Shown here piece after piece: positions 1 through 11,377 of a DNA stretch of 31,135 nucleotides. Source of the stretch: DALYLB01 sp046154695 (lineage in GTDB: Bacteria > Acidobacteriota > Blastocatellia > RBC074); contig JBJXFI010000071.1 in NCBI GenBank assembly GCA_046154695.1, forward strand, positions 1 to 31,135, read 5' to 3'. The translations under genes were made by a program, and so were the position numbers. The notes beneath the pieces are model-generated. The model did not search any database and had not been told where the DNA came from. It saw nothing but the letters and a program-made list of their open reading frames with translations. Numbering within the stretch: position 1 is the first letter of the stretch; every line of letters starts with the position of its first letter.

Positions 1-1178
1 CTGCGATAGATCGCGCGCCCGGCCGCGTCGAGCGCCTCGAATTCGACCCATGCTTCATACAGGTCGCGCACCTCCGGCGGAAAGGAGTGGGCCGCGTTGC
101 GGTTCGCGACGACGACCTCGACGGTGATCTCCTCGCCGGGATTCAAGGCGATCTCCTCCCCGCCGGCGTCATTCAAGGGCCCGATGAATTCATTCGTATT
201 CCCGCGGGAGAGCGCGAAGAGATCCAGATCGAGAACCTCGTCCTTCAGAAACTCCTCGGTGATTTTCACCTGCGCCTTCTGCCCATAAAACAATGGCGCG
301 GCCGTGTTCGCCCCCGGCCATCGGTGCGAGGCGATCCTGCCCTCTTTCGCCGAGCGATCGTCGCGGCTCTCGATTCCGGGCATATGGCAGGCCCGGCAAT
401 CGTCGCGCTTCTCGCGCCGATAGAACGGCAGCACGGATTCGTGCGAGGCGCCGGATTGCTGCCATTCGTCATACGCCGAAAAGCCCCGTATGTGCTTGTT
501 GCCATTCAGCGCGGGAGGCGCGTCCACCTTGTGGCAGGCGGCGCAGAATTCCGGCGATTTCAACAGCGTGCGCATCACCGCGCGCTTGTGCGCGGGGACA
601 TCGGCCAGAATCTGATCGTCGGTGAACTCGCCGTAGACCGGCGTTCCGTTCTCGCGCGCGAGCAGCGCGGGCCGGCGAATGGTGAAGCTGCCCGTGCCGT
701 CGACAGCCGCCTCCGTGATCGAATGGCAAACGGTGCAGGTCACGCCCTCGTCATCGAGCGGCGTGAAGGGCGCCTGTTGATTGGGATTCTCTTTCGTGAG
801 CGCGCCGGAAAAGAGCGCGATCGGCGTGTGGCAGGATTCGCAATGGCGCGTCGTTTCGATTCCCCGCGTGCGCAGCAGAATGTCGGCGCTCTCGCGATAG
901 AAGGGCTCGCGCGCCGCGTTTCGATGCAGCGACTCCGACCAGGCTGTGTGGGTGTCCTTGTGGCAGGAGAGGCATCGGGACGCCGGGATGAAATGCTCCA
1001 CGGGAATCAGCCCGCCGGATTCCGTCCGGGCATTCGATGGCTTGAATAGTTCATTTATCCCCCGGGCAGACGGATCGACGCCAGCGCGCGCGCCGGTCGC
1101 CCTGGGGAGCAATGGCGAGAGAAAAAAGAGAGTGAGCGATCCTCCCGCAATCAGCCTTTTAAAGAGCCGCATCTTCAT
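1..1178 (-). CDS. Exported multiheme cytochrome c (partial, C-terminus off the left edge)
   Basis: The reading frame runs from an ATG at 1178 to the window edge without a stop, giving about 392 codons. The N-terminus is a signal peptide: basic MKMRLFKR, then a hydrophobic stretch to about residue 24, ending near ARA at 32. Five CxxCH heme-binding motifs are visible at residues 69, 113, 148, 212 and 261, so at least five c-type hemes should be attached in the periplasm. The spacing and the motif surroundings recall the cytochrome c-554 type of multiheme protein. A second ATG two codons downstream (1172) is an alternative start. After the last heme motif there is a beta-rich stretch of about 130 residues that may be a separate domain. 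The electron donor and acceptor cannot be read from the sequence. The gene is divergent from the AAA+ gene at 1634. Confidence 0.85.
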   Translation of the reverse strand, partial: MKMRLFKRLIAGGSLTLFFLSPLLPRATGARAGVDPSARGINELFKPSNARTESGGLIPVEHFIPASRCLSCHKDTHTAWSESLHRNAAREPFYRESADILLRTRGIETTRHCESCHTPIALFSGALTKENPNQQAPFTPLDDEGVTCTVCHSITEAAVDGTGSFTIRRPALLARENGTPVYGEFTDDQILADVPAHKRAVMRTLLKSPEFCAACHKVDAPPALNGNKHIRGFSAYDEWQQSGASHESVLPFYRREKRDDCRACHMPGIESRDDRSAKEGRIASHRWPGANTAAPLFYGQKAQVKITEEFLKDEVLDLDLFALSRGNTNEFIGPLNDAGGEEIALNPGEEITVEVVVANRNAAHSFPPEVRDLYEAWVEFEALDAAGRAIYR

Positions 1179-1633
1179 CGCAGAATTCCCGTATTCCCCG
1201 AATCTATCGGCCTGCTTTTTACGCGCCTGCGCAACGCCATCCTCAGACGGCGAAAAGAATTGGGTTTGAGGAACAATGTCAGGGTCCCGGTGGAGGGCCC
1301 TGAGGCAACGACACGACCAGCCTGTTTCCGAGGTGATTTTTTCGCTGAGAGATAAAATCCAACTCCGCAATATCGAGCAATTATGGCATCCGTATAAGGC
1401 TTTCCCCTACGCCGGGTGAGTATAAGCATCCGCTAATCGAAGGTCAACGATTCGATGACATGCGGGGGGAAAATTTCTCGCGGCGGGACAGGCGGCGCTT
1501 GCCGCGAGCCCGCTTGACGCGCGCGCGGGGGCTTGTCATTCTCTCCCGCGCCCCGGCCGAGCGCGTCGGTTGATTGTGGTGCGGGGCCGCCCGAAGTCTT
1601 CAGTCGAGGGAGGATCGCGAGCAAGCATCCACG
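1179..1633. other. 455-bp divergent intergenic region
   Basis: No convincing gene is present; the short reading frames here have no homology I recognise and no ribosome binding site. It holds an imperfect hairpin at 1279-1303 (arms TCAGGG and CCCTGA). A weak plus-strand promoter candidate has TTGACG at 1514-1519 and CATTCT at 1537-1542, with a 17-bp spacer. No riboswitch class was recognised. Confidence 0.5.
1514..1542 (+). promoter_or_regulatory. Weak sigma70-like promoter candidate for the AAA+ gene
   Basis: TTGACG (5 of 6 to the -35 consensus), a 17-bp spacer and CATTCT as a poor -10. It points towards the AAA+ gene starting at 1634 and leaves a leader of about 85 nt. The -10 is weak, so this is only a candidate. 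Confidence 0.25.
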
Positions 1634-4984
<3,351 letters not shown>

Positions 4985-4989
4985 CCGGC

Positions 4990-5005
4990 TCCGCCGGCCG
5001 GCGGA
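4990..5005. repeat. 16-bp perfect palindrome after the AAA+ gene
   Basis: TCCGCCGG followed by its exact complement CCGGCGGA, beginning 6 bp after the stop codon. It could help end transcription, but no T-tract follows, so it is not a canonical intrinsic terminator. Confidence 0.4.
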
Positions 5006-5026
5006 ACGGACGAATTTAACGCATCC

Positions 5027-5055
5027 TTTACAAGACGCTGATCCATCCATAAACT
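5027..5055 (+). promoter_or_regulatory. Sigma70-like promoter for the TonB-dependent receptor gene
   Basis: TTTACA at 5027-5032 (5 of 6), a 17-bp spacer and TAAACT at 5050-5055 (4 of 6). It lies in the 193-bp gap before the receptor gene and would give a leader of about 115 nt. This suggests the receptor is transcribed independently of the upstream ATPase. Confidence 0.45.
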
Positions 5056-5177
5056 CCCGGCTGTACACTCCGACACTATCGTTTCGAGCAGTCCACAAAT
5101 CGAGCCCTCCCGCATCGCCCCGCGATTGCGGAGAGAAATCTAATTCCACGCTTTGAAGCCTGACCCGGAGGGACAGC

Positions 5178-8100
5178 ATGAATATCCATCAATCGTCGCG
5201 GAGATCGCTGAAGCGCCCGCTGTTACGCGCATGCGCAATCACGCTCGCGTTCTTGTCCATAACGGCGACGGGCCTCGCGCAATTCGACACCGCCACCCTG
5301 CTGGGGGCCGTGCGTGACGCGACCGGCGCCGTTTTGCCCGGAGTGACCGTGACGCTCAAGAACATCGACACGGGAATCGCCGTCATGGTCCAAACCGATG
5401 AGGACGGAAATTACCAGTTCGCGAACGTCAGAATCGGCAATTATCGGGTCAGCGCTGAAAAACAGGGATTTTCAACGGCGGTGGCCGAGCGCGTCAATAT
5501 GACGGTCAATGCCCGCCAGCGCGTCGATTTGACGATGCAACTCGGCGCGGTGACCGAAACGGTCGTCATCACCGACGCGGCGCAGCTCCTGGAGGCCGAT
5601 TCCAGCGTGCGCGGCCAGGTCGTGCAGCGCGAGCAGATCGTCAATCTTCCGCTCAACGGCCGGTCATACGCGAATCTGGTTCTGCTCGCGCCGGGCGTGC
5701 GCGAATCCTCGCAGAACGCCGCGACCGGGGGCGGCCGCGAGGCCGCGTTCAATGTGAACGGGCTGCGAAACACGATGAACAACTTCCTGCTCGACGGCGT
5801 GGACAACAACGCCTACGGAACCAGCAATCAGGGGTTTTCCTCCCAGGTCGTGCAGGTTTCGCCGGACGCCGTGGCGGAATTCAAGGTGCAGACCAACACC
5901 TATAGCGCCGAGTTCGGGCGCAGCGGCGGCGCGGTCATCAACGCGGCCTACCGCAGCGGCACCAATCAGTTTCATGGCAGCGTGTGGGAGTTTCACCGGA
6001 ACACGGTGCTGAACGCGGTCGGTTTTTTCAAGCCGGTGAACAACATCAAACCGCCGCTGATCCGGAATCAATTCGGCCTGACGCTGGGCGGACCGATCAT
6101 CAAGGACCGCACATTTTTCTTCCTCGATTACGAGGGCTTCCGCGAGGTGGCGAAGAATGTGTCGTTCCAGACGCTGCCGACGCTCCAGCAGCGGCAGGGC
6201 ATTTTCGCGATTCCCGTGCGTGTGCCGTACGATTTCATCGACTCGACGGGCGCGACGATCCGGGCGGGCACGACCTTCACGGCGGGACAGCGCATCCCGA
6301 TGACGGTCCTCGCGCGCAAGGTGCTGGATGAATTGCCCGCGCCCAATATCACGGACGGCAAGACCGAGACGAGTTTCAACAACAATTACAGCAGTCTGGT
6401 CACGAACCGCAACTTCAACGACAAGTTCAACGTCAAGCTGGATCACAACTTCAGCGCGAAACTCAACGGCTTCGCGCGCATCAGCCACCGCAAGGTGAAC
6501 GAGTTCAACGGCCCGACGATTCCCGGCCCATCGGGCAGCGGGGGCAACGGATACATCAACGTGCTCAACCAGCAGTTCGTGGTCGGCTCGACCTACACGC
6601 TCTCGAACAGTTCGGCGATCGAGGCGCGCCTCGGCATCTCGAAGATCGAGGGAGGCAAGCGTCCGCCGCTTTCGGGCGGGCCCAGCATGCGCGAGCTGTA
6701 TGGCATCACCGGGCTGCCCGATGACCGATCGATCACCGGCGGCCTGACCACGCAAACGATCACCGGCTATTCGCAATTGGGGCGGCAGGCGACCAATCCA
6801 CAGTTCCAGAACCCATTCACGGTCAATCCCCGCTTCAATTACACCATGACGCTGAGCCGCCACAGCTTGAAGACCGGATATGAATACCTCGCGGTCAACA
6901 CCGACGTGCAGGACACCAATCCGCTGATGGGGCTGGACACCTATGCGGCCCAGTTCAGCCGCGCGACGGGAGCGGGCGCGAACACGATCTACAATCTGTC
7001 CGATTTCTTCTTCGGCGCGCGCAATCAATATGAATTCGCCGACCTGCTGGTGGTCGAGATGCAGCGCCGCCTGCATTACGCCTACGCGCAGGACGATTTC
7101 AAGGTGAACAACCGCCTGACGCTCAATCTTGGCGTGCGCTACGAATTCGCCACGCCCTATACCGAGGCGAAGAACCGGCTGTCGAACTTCGACCCGGTGA
7201 CGAAGACCATCATCCGGGCGAAAGACGGCTCGCTCTATGACCGGTCGCTTGTGGATCCGGACCGCAACAACGTCGCGCCGCGCCTGGGCTTCGCCTACAA
7301 CCTGCTGGACAAGACGGTCGTGCGGGGCGGATACGGCATCGGCTATGCCCATTTCAACCGGATCGGGAGCGCGGATCTGCTGGCGACCAACTTCCCGCAG
7401 ATCACCCGCGCCAATGTCACGCAGAACGCGGCGCTCGCGCTTTGCACGGGGAATGTGTTCGCGGAAGGCTGCTTTCGTCCGACGCAATCCGGCTATCCCA
7501 CCGGCCTGCCGAACAACGTGGTGCTCTTCGTACCGCGCGAAATCCGCACGTCCTACATACAGAACTGGCAGTTGTCGGTGCAGCGCGAACTGCCCGGGAA
7601 TATGCTGCTGGATGTGGCCTATGTGGGCAACCATGCGGTCAAGATGATCCAGTTGGTGGATTACAATCAGGCGCGTCCGCTGACGGCGGCCGAGCTGGCG
7701 CTGCCCGCCGCGCAGCGCCCGGCGCTGGACGCACGGCGGCCGATCCAGGGCTTCCGTTCGATCTCCGGCGTGCTGCCAGCGGCGTATTCGAACTATCATG
7801 CGCTGCAGGTGAAGTTCGAGCGCCGGTTTTCCAAGGGCCTCTATCTGCTCAATTCGTTCACCTGGTCGAAGGCGATCGACAATGCCAGCCAGGTGCTGGA
7901 AGAGCCGGGGGGAAACACGGGCACGCCCCAAAACCTCTATAACATCAGCGCCGACCGCGGCCCGGGCGCATACGATCAGCCGTTCAACAACACCACGAGC
8001 TTCGTATGGGAGCTGCCCTTCGGGAAGGGGCGCGCATGGCTAAGCGGCCTGCCATACGCCGCGGATGCGCTGCTGGGCGGATGGGCGTTGACGGGGATCA

Positions 8101-8582
8101 ATTCGATGTACAGCGGTCAGACGATCAACTTCCGGTACACGCCTTCGCCCGTGACGGCCAACCTGCCATCGTTCATCGGCGGCGTGGCCCTGCGGCCGAA
8201 CCTGGCGGGCAATCCCCTGCTGCCGGGCGGGGAGCGCACGATCGATCGCTGGTTCAACACCGAGGCCGTGCGGCTGCCGACGCAGGACCAGCCCTTCGGC
8301 AATGCCGGCCGCAATATCGGGCGCGGGCCGTCGGTCTATCAATTCGATCTCGGCCTGCAGAAAGGGTTCGGGCTGCCCGTCATCAACGAAGTCTCGCGCC
8401 TGGAGTTCCGGGCGGAGTTCTTCAATGTGCTGAACAAAACCAACTTCGGCTCTCCCAGCGGAACGGCGACGGGCATCGTTTTCCGCGCGGACGGCACGCT
8501 GCAAACGGCGGGCGGCTTCGGCACCATCCGCAGCGCCTTTCCGGCAAGGCAGATTCAGTTCGCGCTGAAACTGTCGTTCTAA
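5178..8582 (+). CDS. Oar-type TonB-dependent outer-membrane receptor
   Basis: 1134 aa. A signal peptide (about 1-35) ends in GLAQ. It is followed by a carboxypeptidase-regulatory-like Ig fold at about 38-120 (DATGAVLPGVTVTLKN, then DEDGNYQFANVRIGNYRV). Next comes a plug domain with LPLNGRSYANLVLLAPGV and LLDGVDNN, which is the typical Acidobacteriota signature. A long beta-barrel region ends in Phe (ALKLSF), as expected for BAM-dependent outer-membrane proteins. These proteins import large substrates or glycans through the outer membrane using TonB energy; the substrate is not readable here. GGAGGG lies 8 nt before the ATG. It has its own promoter candidate and is flanked by two AAA+ ATPases on the same strand, with no evident functional link. 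No TonB box could be identified with certainty. Confidence 0.93.
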   Translation: MNIHQSSRRSLKRPLLRACAITLAFLSITATGLAQFDTATLLGAVRDATGAVLPGVTVTLKNIDTGIAVMVQTDEDGNYQFANVRIGNYRVSAEKQGFSTAVAERVNMTVNARQRVDLTMQLGAVTETVVITDAAQLLEADSSVRGQVVQREQIVNLPLNGRSYANLVLLAPGVRESSQNAATGGGREAAFNVNGLRNTMNNFLLDGVDNNAYGTSNQGFSSQVVQVSPDAVAEFKVQTNTYSAEFGRSGGAVINAAYRSGTNQFHGSVWEFHRNTVLNAVGFFKPVNNIKPPLIRNQFGLTLGGPIIKDRTFFFLDYEGFREVAKNVSFQTLPTLQQRQGIFAIPVRVPYDFIDSTGATIRAGTTFTAGQRIPMTVLARKVLDELPAPNITDGKTETSFNNNYSSLVTNRNFNDKFNVKLDHNFSAKLNGFARISHRKVNEFNGPTIPGPSGSGGNGYINVLNQQFVVGSTYTLSNSSAIEARLGISKIEGGKRPPLSGGPSMRELYGITGLPDDRSITGGLTTQTITGYSQLGRQATNPQFQNPFTVNPRFNYTMTLSRHSLKTGYEYLAVNTDVQDTNPLMGLDTYAAQFSRATGAGANTIYNLSDFFFGARNQYEFADLLVVEMQRRLHYAYAQDDFKVNNRLTLNLGVRYEFATPYTEAKNRLSNFDPVTKTIIRAKDGSLYDRSLVDPDRNNVAPRLGFAYNLLDKTVVRGGYGIGYAHFNRIGSADLLATNFPQITRANVTQNAALALCTGNVFAEGCFRPTQSGYPTGLPNNVVLFVPREIRTSYIQNWQLSVQRELPGNMLLDVAYVGNHAVKMIQLVDYNQARPLTAAELALPAAQRPALDARRPIQGFRSISGVLPAAYSNYHALQVKFERRFSKGLYLLNSFTWSKAIDNASQVLEEPGGNTGTPQNLYNISADRGPGAYDQPFNNTTSFVWELPFGKGRAWLSGLPYAADALLGGWALTGINSMYSGQTINFRYTPSPVTANLPSFIGGVALRPNLAGNPLLPGGERTIDRWFNTEAVRLPTQDQPFGNAGRNIGRGPSVYQFDLGLQKGFGLPVINEVSRLEFRAEFFNVLNKTNFGSPSGTATGIVFRADGTLQTAGGFGTIRSAFPARQIQFALKLSF

Positions 8583-8707
8583 ACCGGCGATAACGGAACA
8601 AGAACGATCCGGGTAGACCCCGAAGGTACGAAAAACATGAAGAGAAGCATCCCTCCCGGTTTCCCGGCTTTCTTCGCTTTCTTCGCATCTTCGGGGTTCG
8701 TTCTATT

Positions 8708-8953
8708 AGAGGGTGTTTTGGAATTGGAGCCTGCGAAGCAGGCGACAGCATAAAGCCTGGGGCGTAAGCCCCAGGACCACATCGAAAACGCTCGCGAGCC
8801 CGTGAAACGGGCGACAGCGGATCCGCTGTCGCCCGTTTCACGGGCTTGAAAAACCTTTTTACCAGCCCTGGGGTTCCGGCTTCGCCTTCACCCCAGGCTT
8901 TATGCTGCCACCCGCTTCGCGGGTTGAGGCAAAAGAATTTCAAAACACCCTCT
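8708..8953. mobile_element. 246-bp MITE/REP-like inverted-repeat element
   Basis: The ends are inverted copies of AGAGGGTGTTTTG. The two halves are inverted homologues: each carries a small GC hairpin with a GCGAAGC core, then CAGCATAAAGCCTGGGG, then a second hairpin. They meet in a perfect 50-bp palindrome (8797-8846). No reading frame for a transposase is inside, so any movement would need an enzyme supplied elsewhere, as with MITEs or REP/RAYT systems. Short AT-rich bases flank both ends but no clear target-site duplication could be defined. The layout resembles the palindromic repeats that recur between genes in Acidobacteriota, Verrucomicrobiota and Planctomycetota genomes; that comparison is from memory. 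Confidence 0.7.
8797..8846. repeat. Perfect 50-bp palindrome without loop
   Basis: The two 25-base halves are exact reverse complements, centred on GGATCC, with no spacer. The sequence begins AGCCCGTGAAACGGGCG and ends with its complement. It forms the core of the inverted-repeat element and could extrude as a cruciform or fold into a long RNA hairpin that blocks readthrough. Confidence 0.9.
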
Positions 8954-9023
8954 TTGTGGAATGTTGGGAGATTTGATTTAGCGGCTGCGTGTTCGGAATC
9001 CAGCAGGGCCCGCGGAGGTATGA

Positions 9024-11285
9024 ATGCCGACATATCGATATCCGGTGTTGGTCTGGGAAGACGATTCGGGGTATTTCACGGCCGCGCTTCTGGAGGAAGA
9101 GAATATCCCCGCGGCGCACGCGCCGGCGGCGGCCGAGGCTCTCTTACAATTAAAGGAGTACCTGGACTGGAGCCTGCAGAAACATCCGTGGCAGCGAGGG
9201 CCTGATTTTACGGATCCGAAGCTGGCGCAATTCCGGGTGGATATACGGCCCGAATACAAGGTCGGGAGCCGGGTCTACCCCTCGGATGAGACGATCGCGC
9301 TGCGGCTTCCGTGCGTCCATGGACGGAACGCCCAGGGGGCGCAGGTCTGTGAGATGCCGACGTTAAACGTGCGGTTCTATTTCAGTGAGACGCAGAAGCT
9401 GAAGGATCTGGTGAGCCATTACGCGCAGGAGCGACTGCGCGGATTGACGCCGCAGCAGCTCTCCCGTTTCCTGCCGCCGCGGGCGGTCCGGCTGGAGGAG
9501 ATCGTCGTGCAGTCGGCCCGCAGGCAGACGCGCCCGCAGCGATCGATCATTTACGGCAAGCTGGAATCGGTCGCGGAGCCGCTCGGGGACAAAAAACTGC
9601 GCCGGCATGTCGCCCGCGCCTGGGAGCGCGAGGCGGAAGTGGCGGAGATCATTCGCCGGGTCAGCGCCGAGAAGGCCAATTTGATCCTCGTGGCCGATGC
9701 GGGCGCGGGAAAGACCACGGCGCTGATCGATGCGATCCGCCAGATCGAGCGCACCGCGCGAAACGAGGAGGAGGAGACCGAAGCGCCCTTTCGCTTCTGG
9801 ATGACCTCGGGGGCGCGGTTGATTGCGGGCATGCAGTTTCTGGGGGAGTGGGAAAAGCGGTGCGAGACCATCATCGATGAATTGTCGAACTTCGGCGGCG
9901 TCTTGTGCCTGGAGAATCTGCTGGACCTGATGCGGACGCCAACGGGGGGAATGGAGGCGGGGCTGGCGGCCTATTTCACGCCATATCTGCAACGGGGCGA
10001 AATGCGGATCATCGCCGAGGCCACGCCCGCGGAGCTGGACGCGTGCCGCCGCATCCGCCCCGGTTTCATCGATCTGTTTCAGGTCCTGCATCTGCATGAA
10101 TTCACGCGCCCCGAAGCCATCAAAGTGCTCAACCGGGTCGCGGCCAATCACGCGCGCAATCTGCGGCTGCGGATCGAGGACGATTTGACGGGGGCGATCT
10201 ATCGCCTGTTCCGTCGATTTCTGCCTTATCAGGCCTTTCCGGGCCAGGCGGTCTCGTTCCTCAACAAGCTGGTGGAGCGGGCCGACCGCGACAAGATGCC
10301 GGCGGTCGGCGCGAGGGAGGCGATCGCGCAGTTCATCAGCCAGACAGGCCTGCCGAAAATCTTCCTGCAGGATGATCTGGCGATGAACTATGACGAGGCG
10401 CGCGCCGAGTTTCAGGCGCGGGTGCTCGGGCAGGACGCGGCCTGTCACGCTGCCGCGACTCTCGTGACGACCTTCAAGGCGGGGCTCAACGATCCGAATC
10501 GCCCGCTCGGTGTGCAGCTCTTCTGCGGGCCGACGGGCGTCGGGAAGACCGAGATGGCGAGGGCCCTCTCCCGCTTCCTCTTCGGCCATGGCGAACGCGC
10601 AGAACAGCGGCTGATCCGCCTCGACATGAGCGAATACACCGGACCCGCCGCCGCATGGAGACTGCTGAATTCCCCCGAAGGCGACCCGAGCGAATTCGTC
10701 AAACAGATTCGCGAACAGCCCTTCTCCGTCGTGCTGCTCGACGAGATCGAAAAGGCCGATCCGTCGGTCTTCGATCTGTTTCTGAGCGTCTTCGATGAGG
10801 GGCGGTTGACAGACCGCCTCGGCCGCGTCTCGACGTTCCGCAGCGCGGTGATCATCATGACCTCCAACCTGGGCGCCGAGAACCTGGAGAATGTCGGCTT
10901 CGAAAACCGGGGCGCGCCGTCCTATCCGCGCGCGGCCATGAATTTCTTCCGGCCCGAATTCTTCAACCGGATCGACGCCGTCGTCCAGTTCAATTCCCTC
11001 TCGAAGGAGATGATGCGCGCAATCGCCGCCAAGGAGCTGCGCGAAATCGCCGCCCGCGAGGGCCTGCGAAAAAACAATCTGGAGCTGGCCTTCGCCGACG
11101 GGCTCGTCGAACATCTGATCCGAATGGGATTCGATCAGCGCTACGGCGCGCGCCCGCTCCAGCGAACCATCGAATCCCTGGTCGTCGCCCCCCTGGCGAA
11201 ATATCTGCTCGATCACCCGCGCCTGAAGAATCTCACGCTCTCCCTCGACCTCGGCCCGGATCAGAGACTATGGATCAAAGCGTAG
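9024..11285 (+). CDS. Clp-like double AAA+ ATPase with a degenerate first ATP site
   Basis: 753 aa; GGAGG lies five bases before the ATG. It shares architecture with the ATPase at 1634: a non-Clp alpha/beta N-terminal region (about 1-190), D1, D2, and no ClpB middle domain. It stops right after the D2 small domain, lacking the release-factor-like extension. D1 is damaged: Walker A reads ADAGAGKT (224-231, first Gly lost) and the Walker B acids are E297-N298 instead of D-E, so hydrolysis there is unlikely. Pore-loop 1 has Phe272. D2 is intact: Walker A G502-T509, Walker B D573/E574, sensor 1 N615, arginine finger R649, sensor 2 R710. VGF at 624-626 occupies the ClpP-docking position. The GYVG pore-loop segment is missing. 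The N-terminus (PVLVWEDDSGYFTAAL) faintly recalls the HicB fold. It may be the partner subunit of the first ATPase. rsgA follows 92 bp downstream. Confidence 0.85.
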   Translation: MPTYRYPVLVWEDDSGYFTAALLEEENIPAAHAPAAAEALLQLKEYLDWSLQKHPWQRGPDFTDPKLAQFRVDIRPEYKVGSRVYPSDETIALRLPCVHGRNAQGAQVCEMPTLNVRFYFSETQKLKDLVSHYAQERLRGLTPQQLSRFLPPRAVRLEEIVVQSARRQTRPQRSIIYGKLESVAEPLGDKKLRRHVARAWEREAEVAEIIRRVSAEKANLILVADAGAGKTTALIDAIRQIERTARNEEEETEAPFRFWMTSGARLIAGMQFLGEWEKRCETIIDELSNFGGVLCLENLLDLMRTPTGGMEAGLAAYFTPYLQRGEMRIIAEATPAELDACRRIRPGFIDLFQVLHLHEFTRPEAIKVLNRVAANHARNLRLRIEDDLTGAIYRLFRRFLPYQAFPGQAVSFLNKLVERADRDKMPAVGAREAIAQFISQTGLPKIFLQDDLAMNYDEARAEFQARVLGQDAACHAAATLVTTFKAGLNDPNRPLGVQLFCGPTGVGKTEMARALSRFLFGHGERAEQRLIRLDMSEYTGPAAAWRLLNSPEGDPSEFVKQIREQPFSVVLLDEIEKADPSVFDLFLSVFDEGRLTDRLGRVSTFRSAVIIMTSNLGAENLENVGFENRGAPSYPRAAMNFFRPEFFNRIDAVVQFNSLSKEMMRAIAAKELREIAAREGLRKNNLELAFADGLVEHLIRMGFDQRYGARPLQRTIESLVVAPLAKYLLDHPRLKNLTLSLDLGPDQRLWIKA

Positions 11286-11377
11286 GAAAGCCCGCCGCCA
11301 TCTCATTTGATTTTCCCATTCGCCGCCGTGTAGCATCTCGTTTCAATGCCGCCCGATCAACGACGTAAAATAGATCC

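Larger units (their letters stand above)
8583..9023. other. 441-bp intergenic region dominated by a palindromic repeat element
   Basis: There is no gene here. About 120 bp of ordinary spacer is followed by the 246-bp inverted-repeat element at 8708-8953, then about 70 bp leading to the next AAA+ gene. That gene has GGAGG five bases before its ATG. Stretches that read as open frames here are by-products of the repeat. Confidence 0.6.

Noticed and set aside
87..1049. 320-aa plus-strand open frame
   Set aside because: It is antisense to the multiheme cytochrome, which shows five CxxCH motifs and a signal peptide.
1179..1633. Riboswitch upstream of the cytochrome or AAA+ gene
   Set aside because: Only one imperfect hairpin is present and no conserved riboswitch core was recognised on either strand.
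5664..7931. 755-aa minus-strand open frame
   Set aside because: It is antisense to the TonB-dependent receptor, whose signal peptide, plug and barrel motifs are clear; the minus frame has none.
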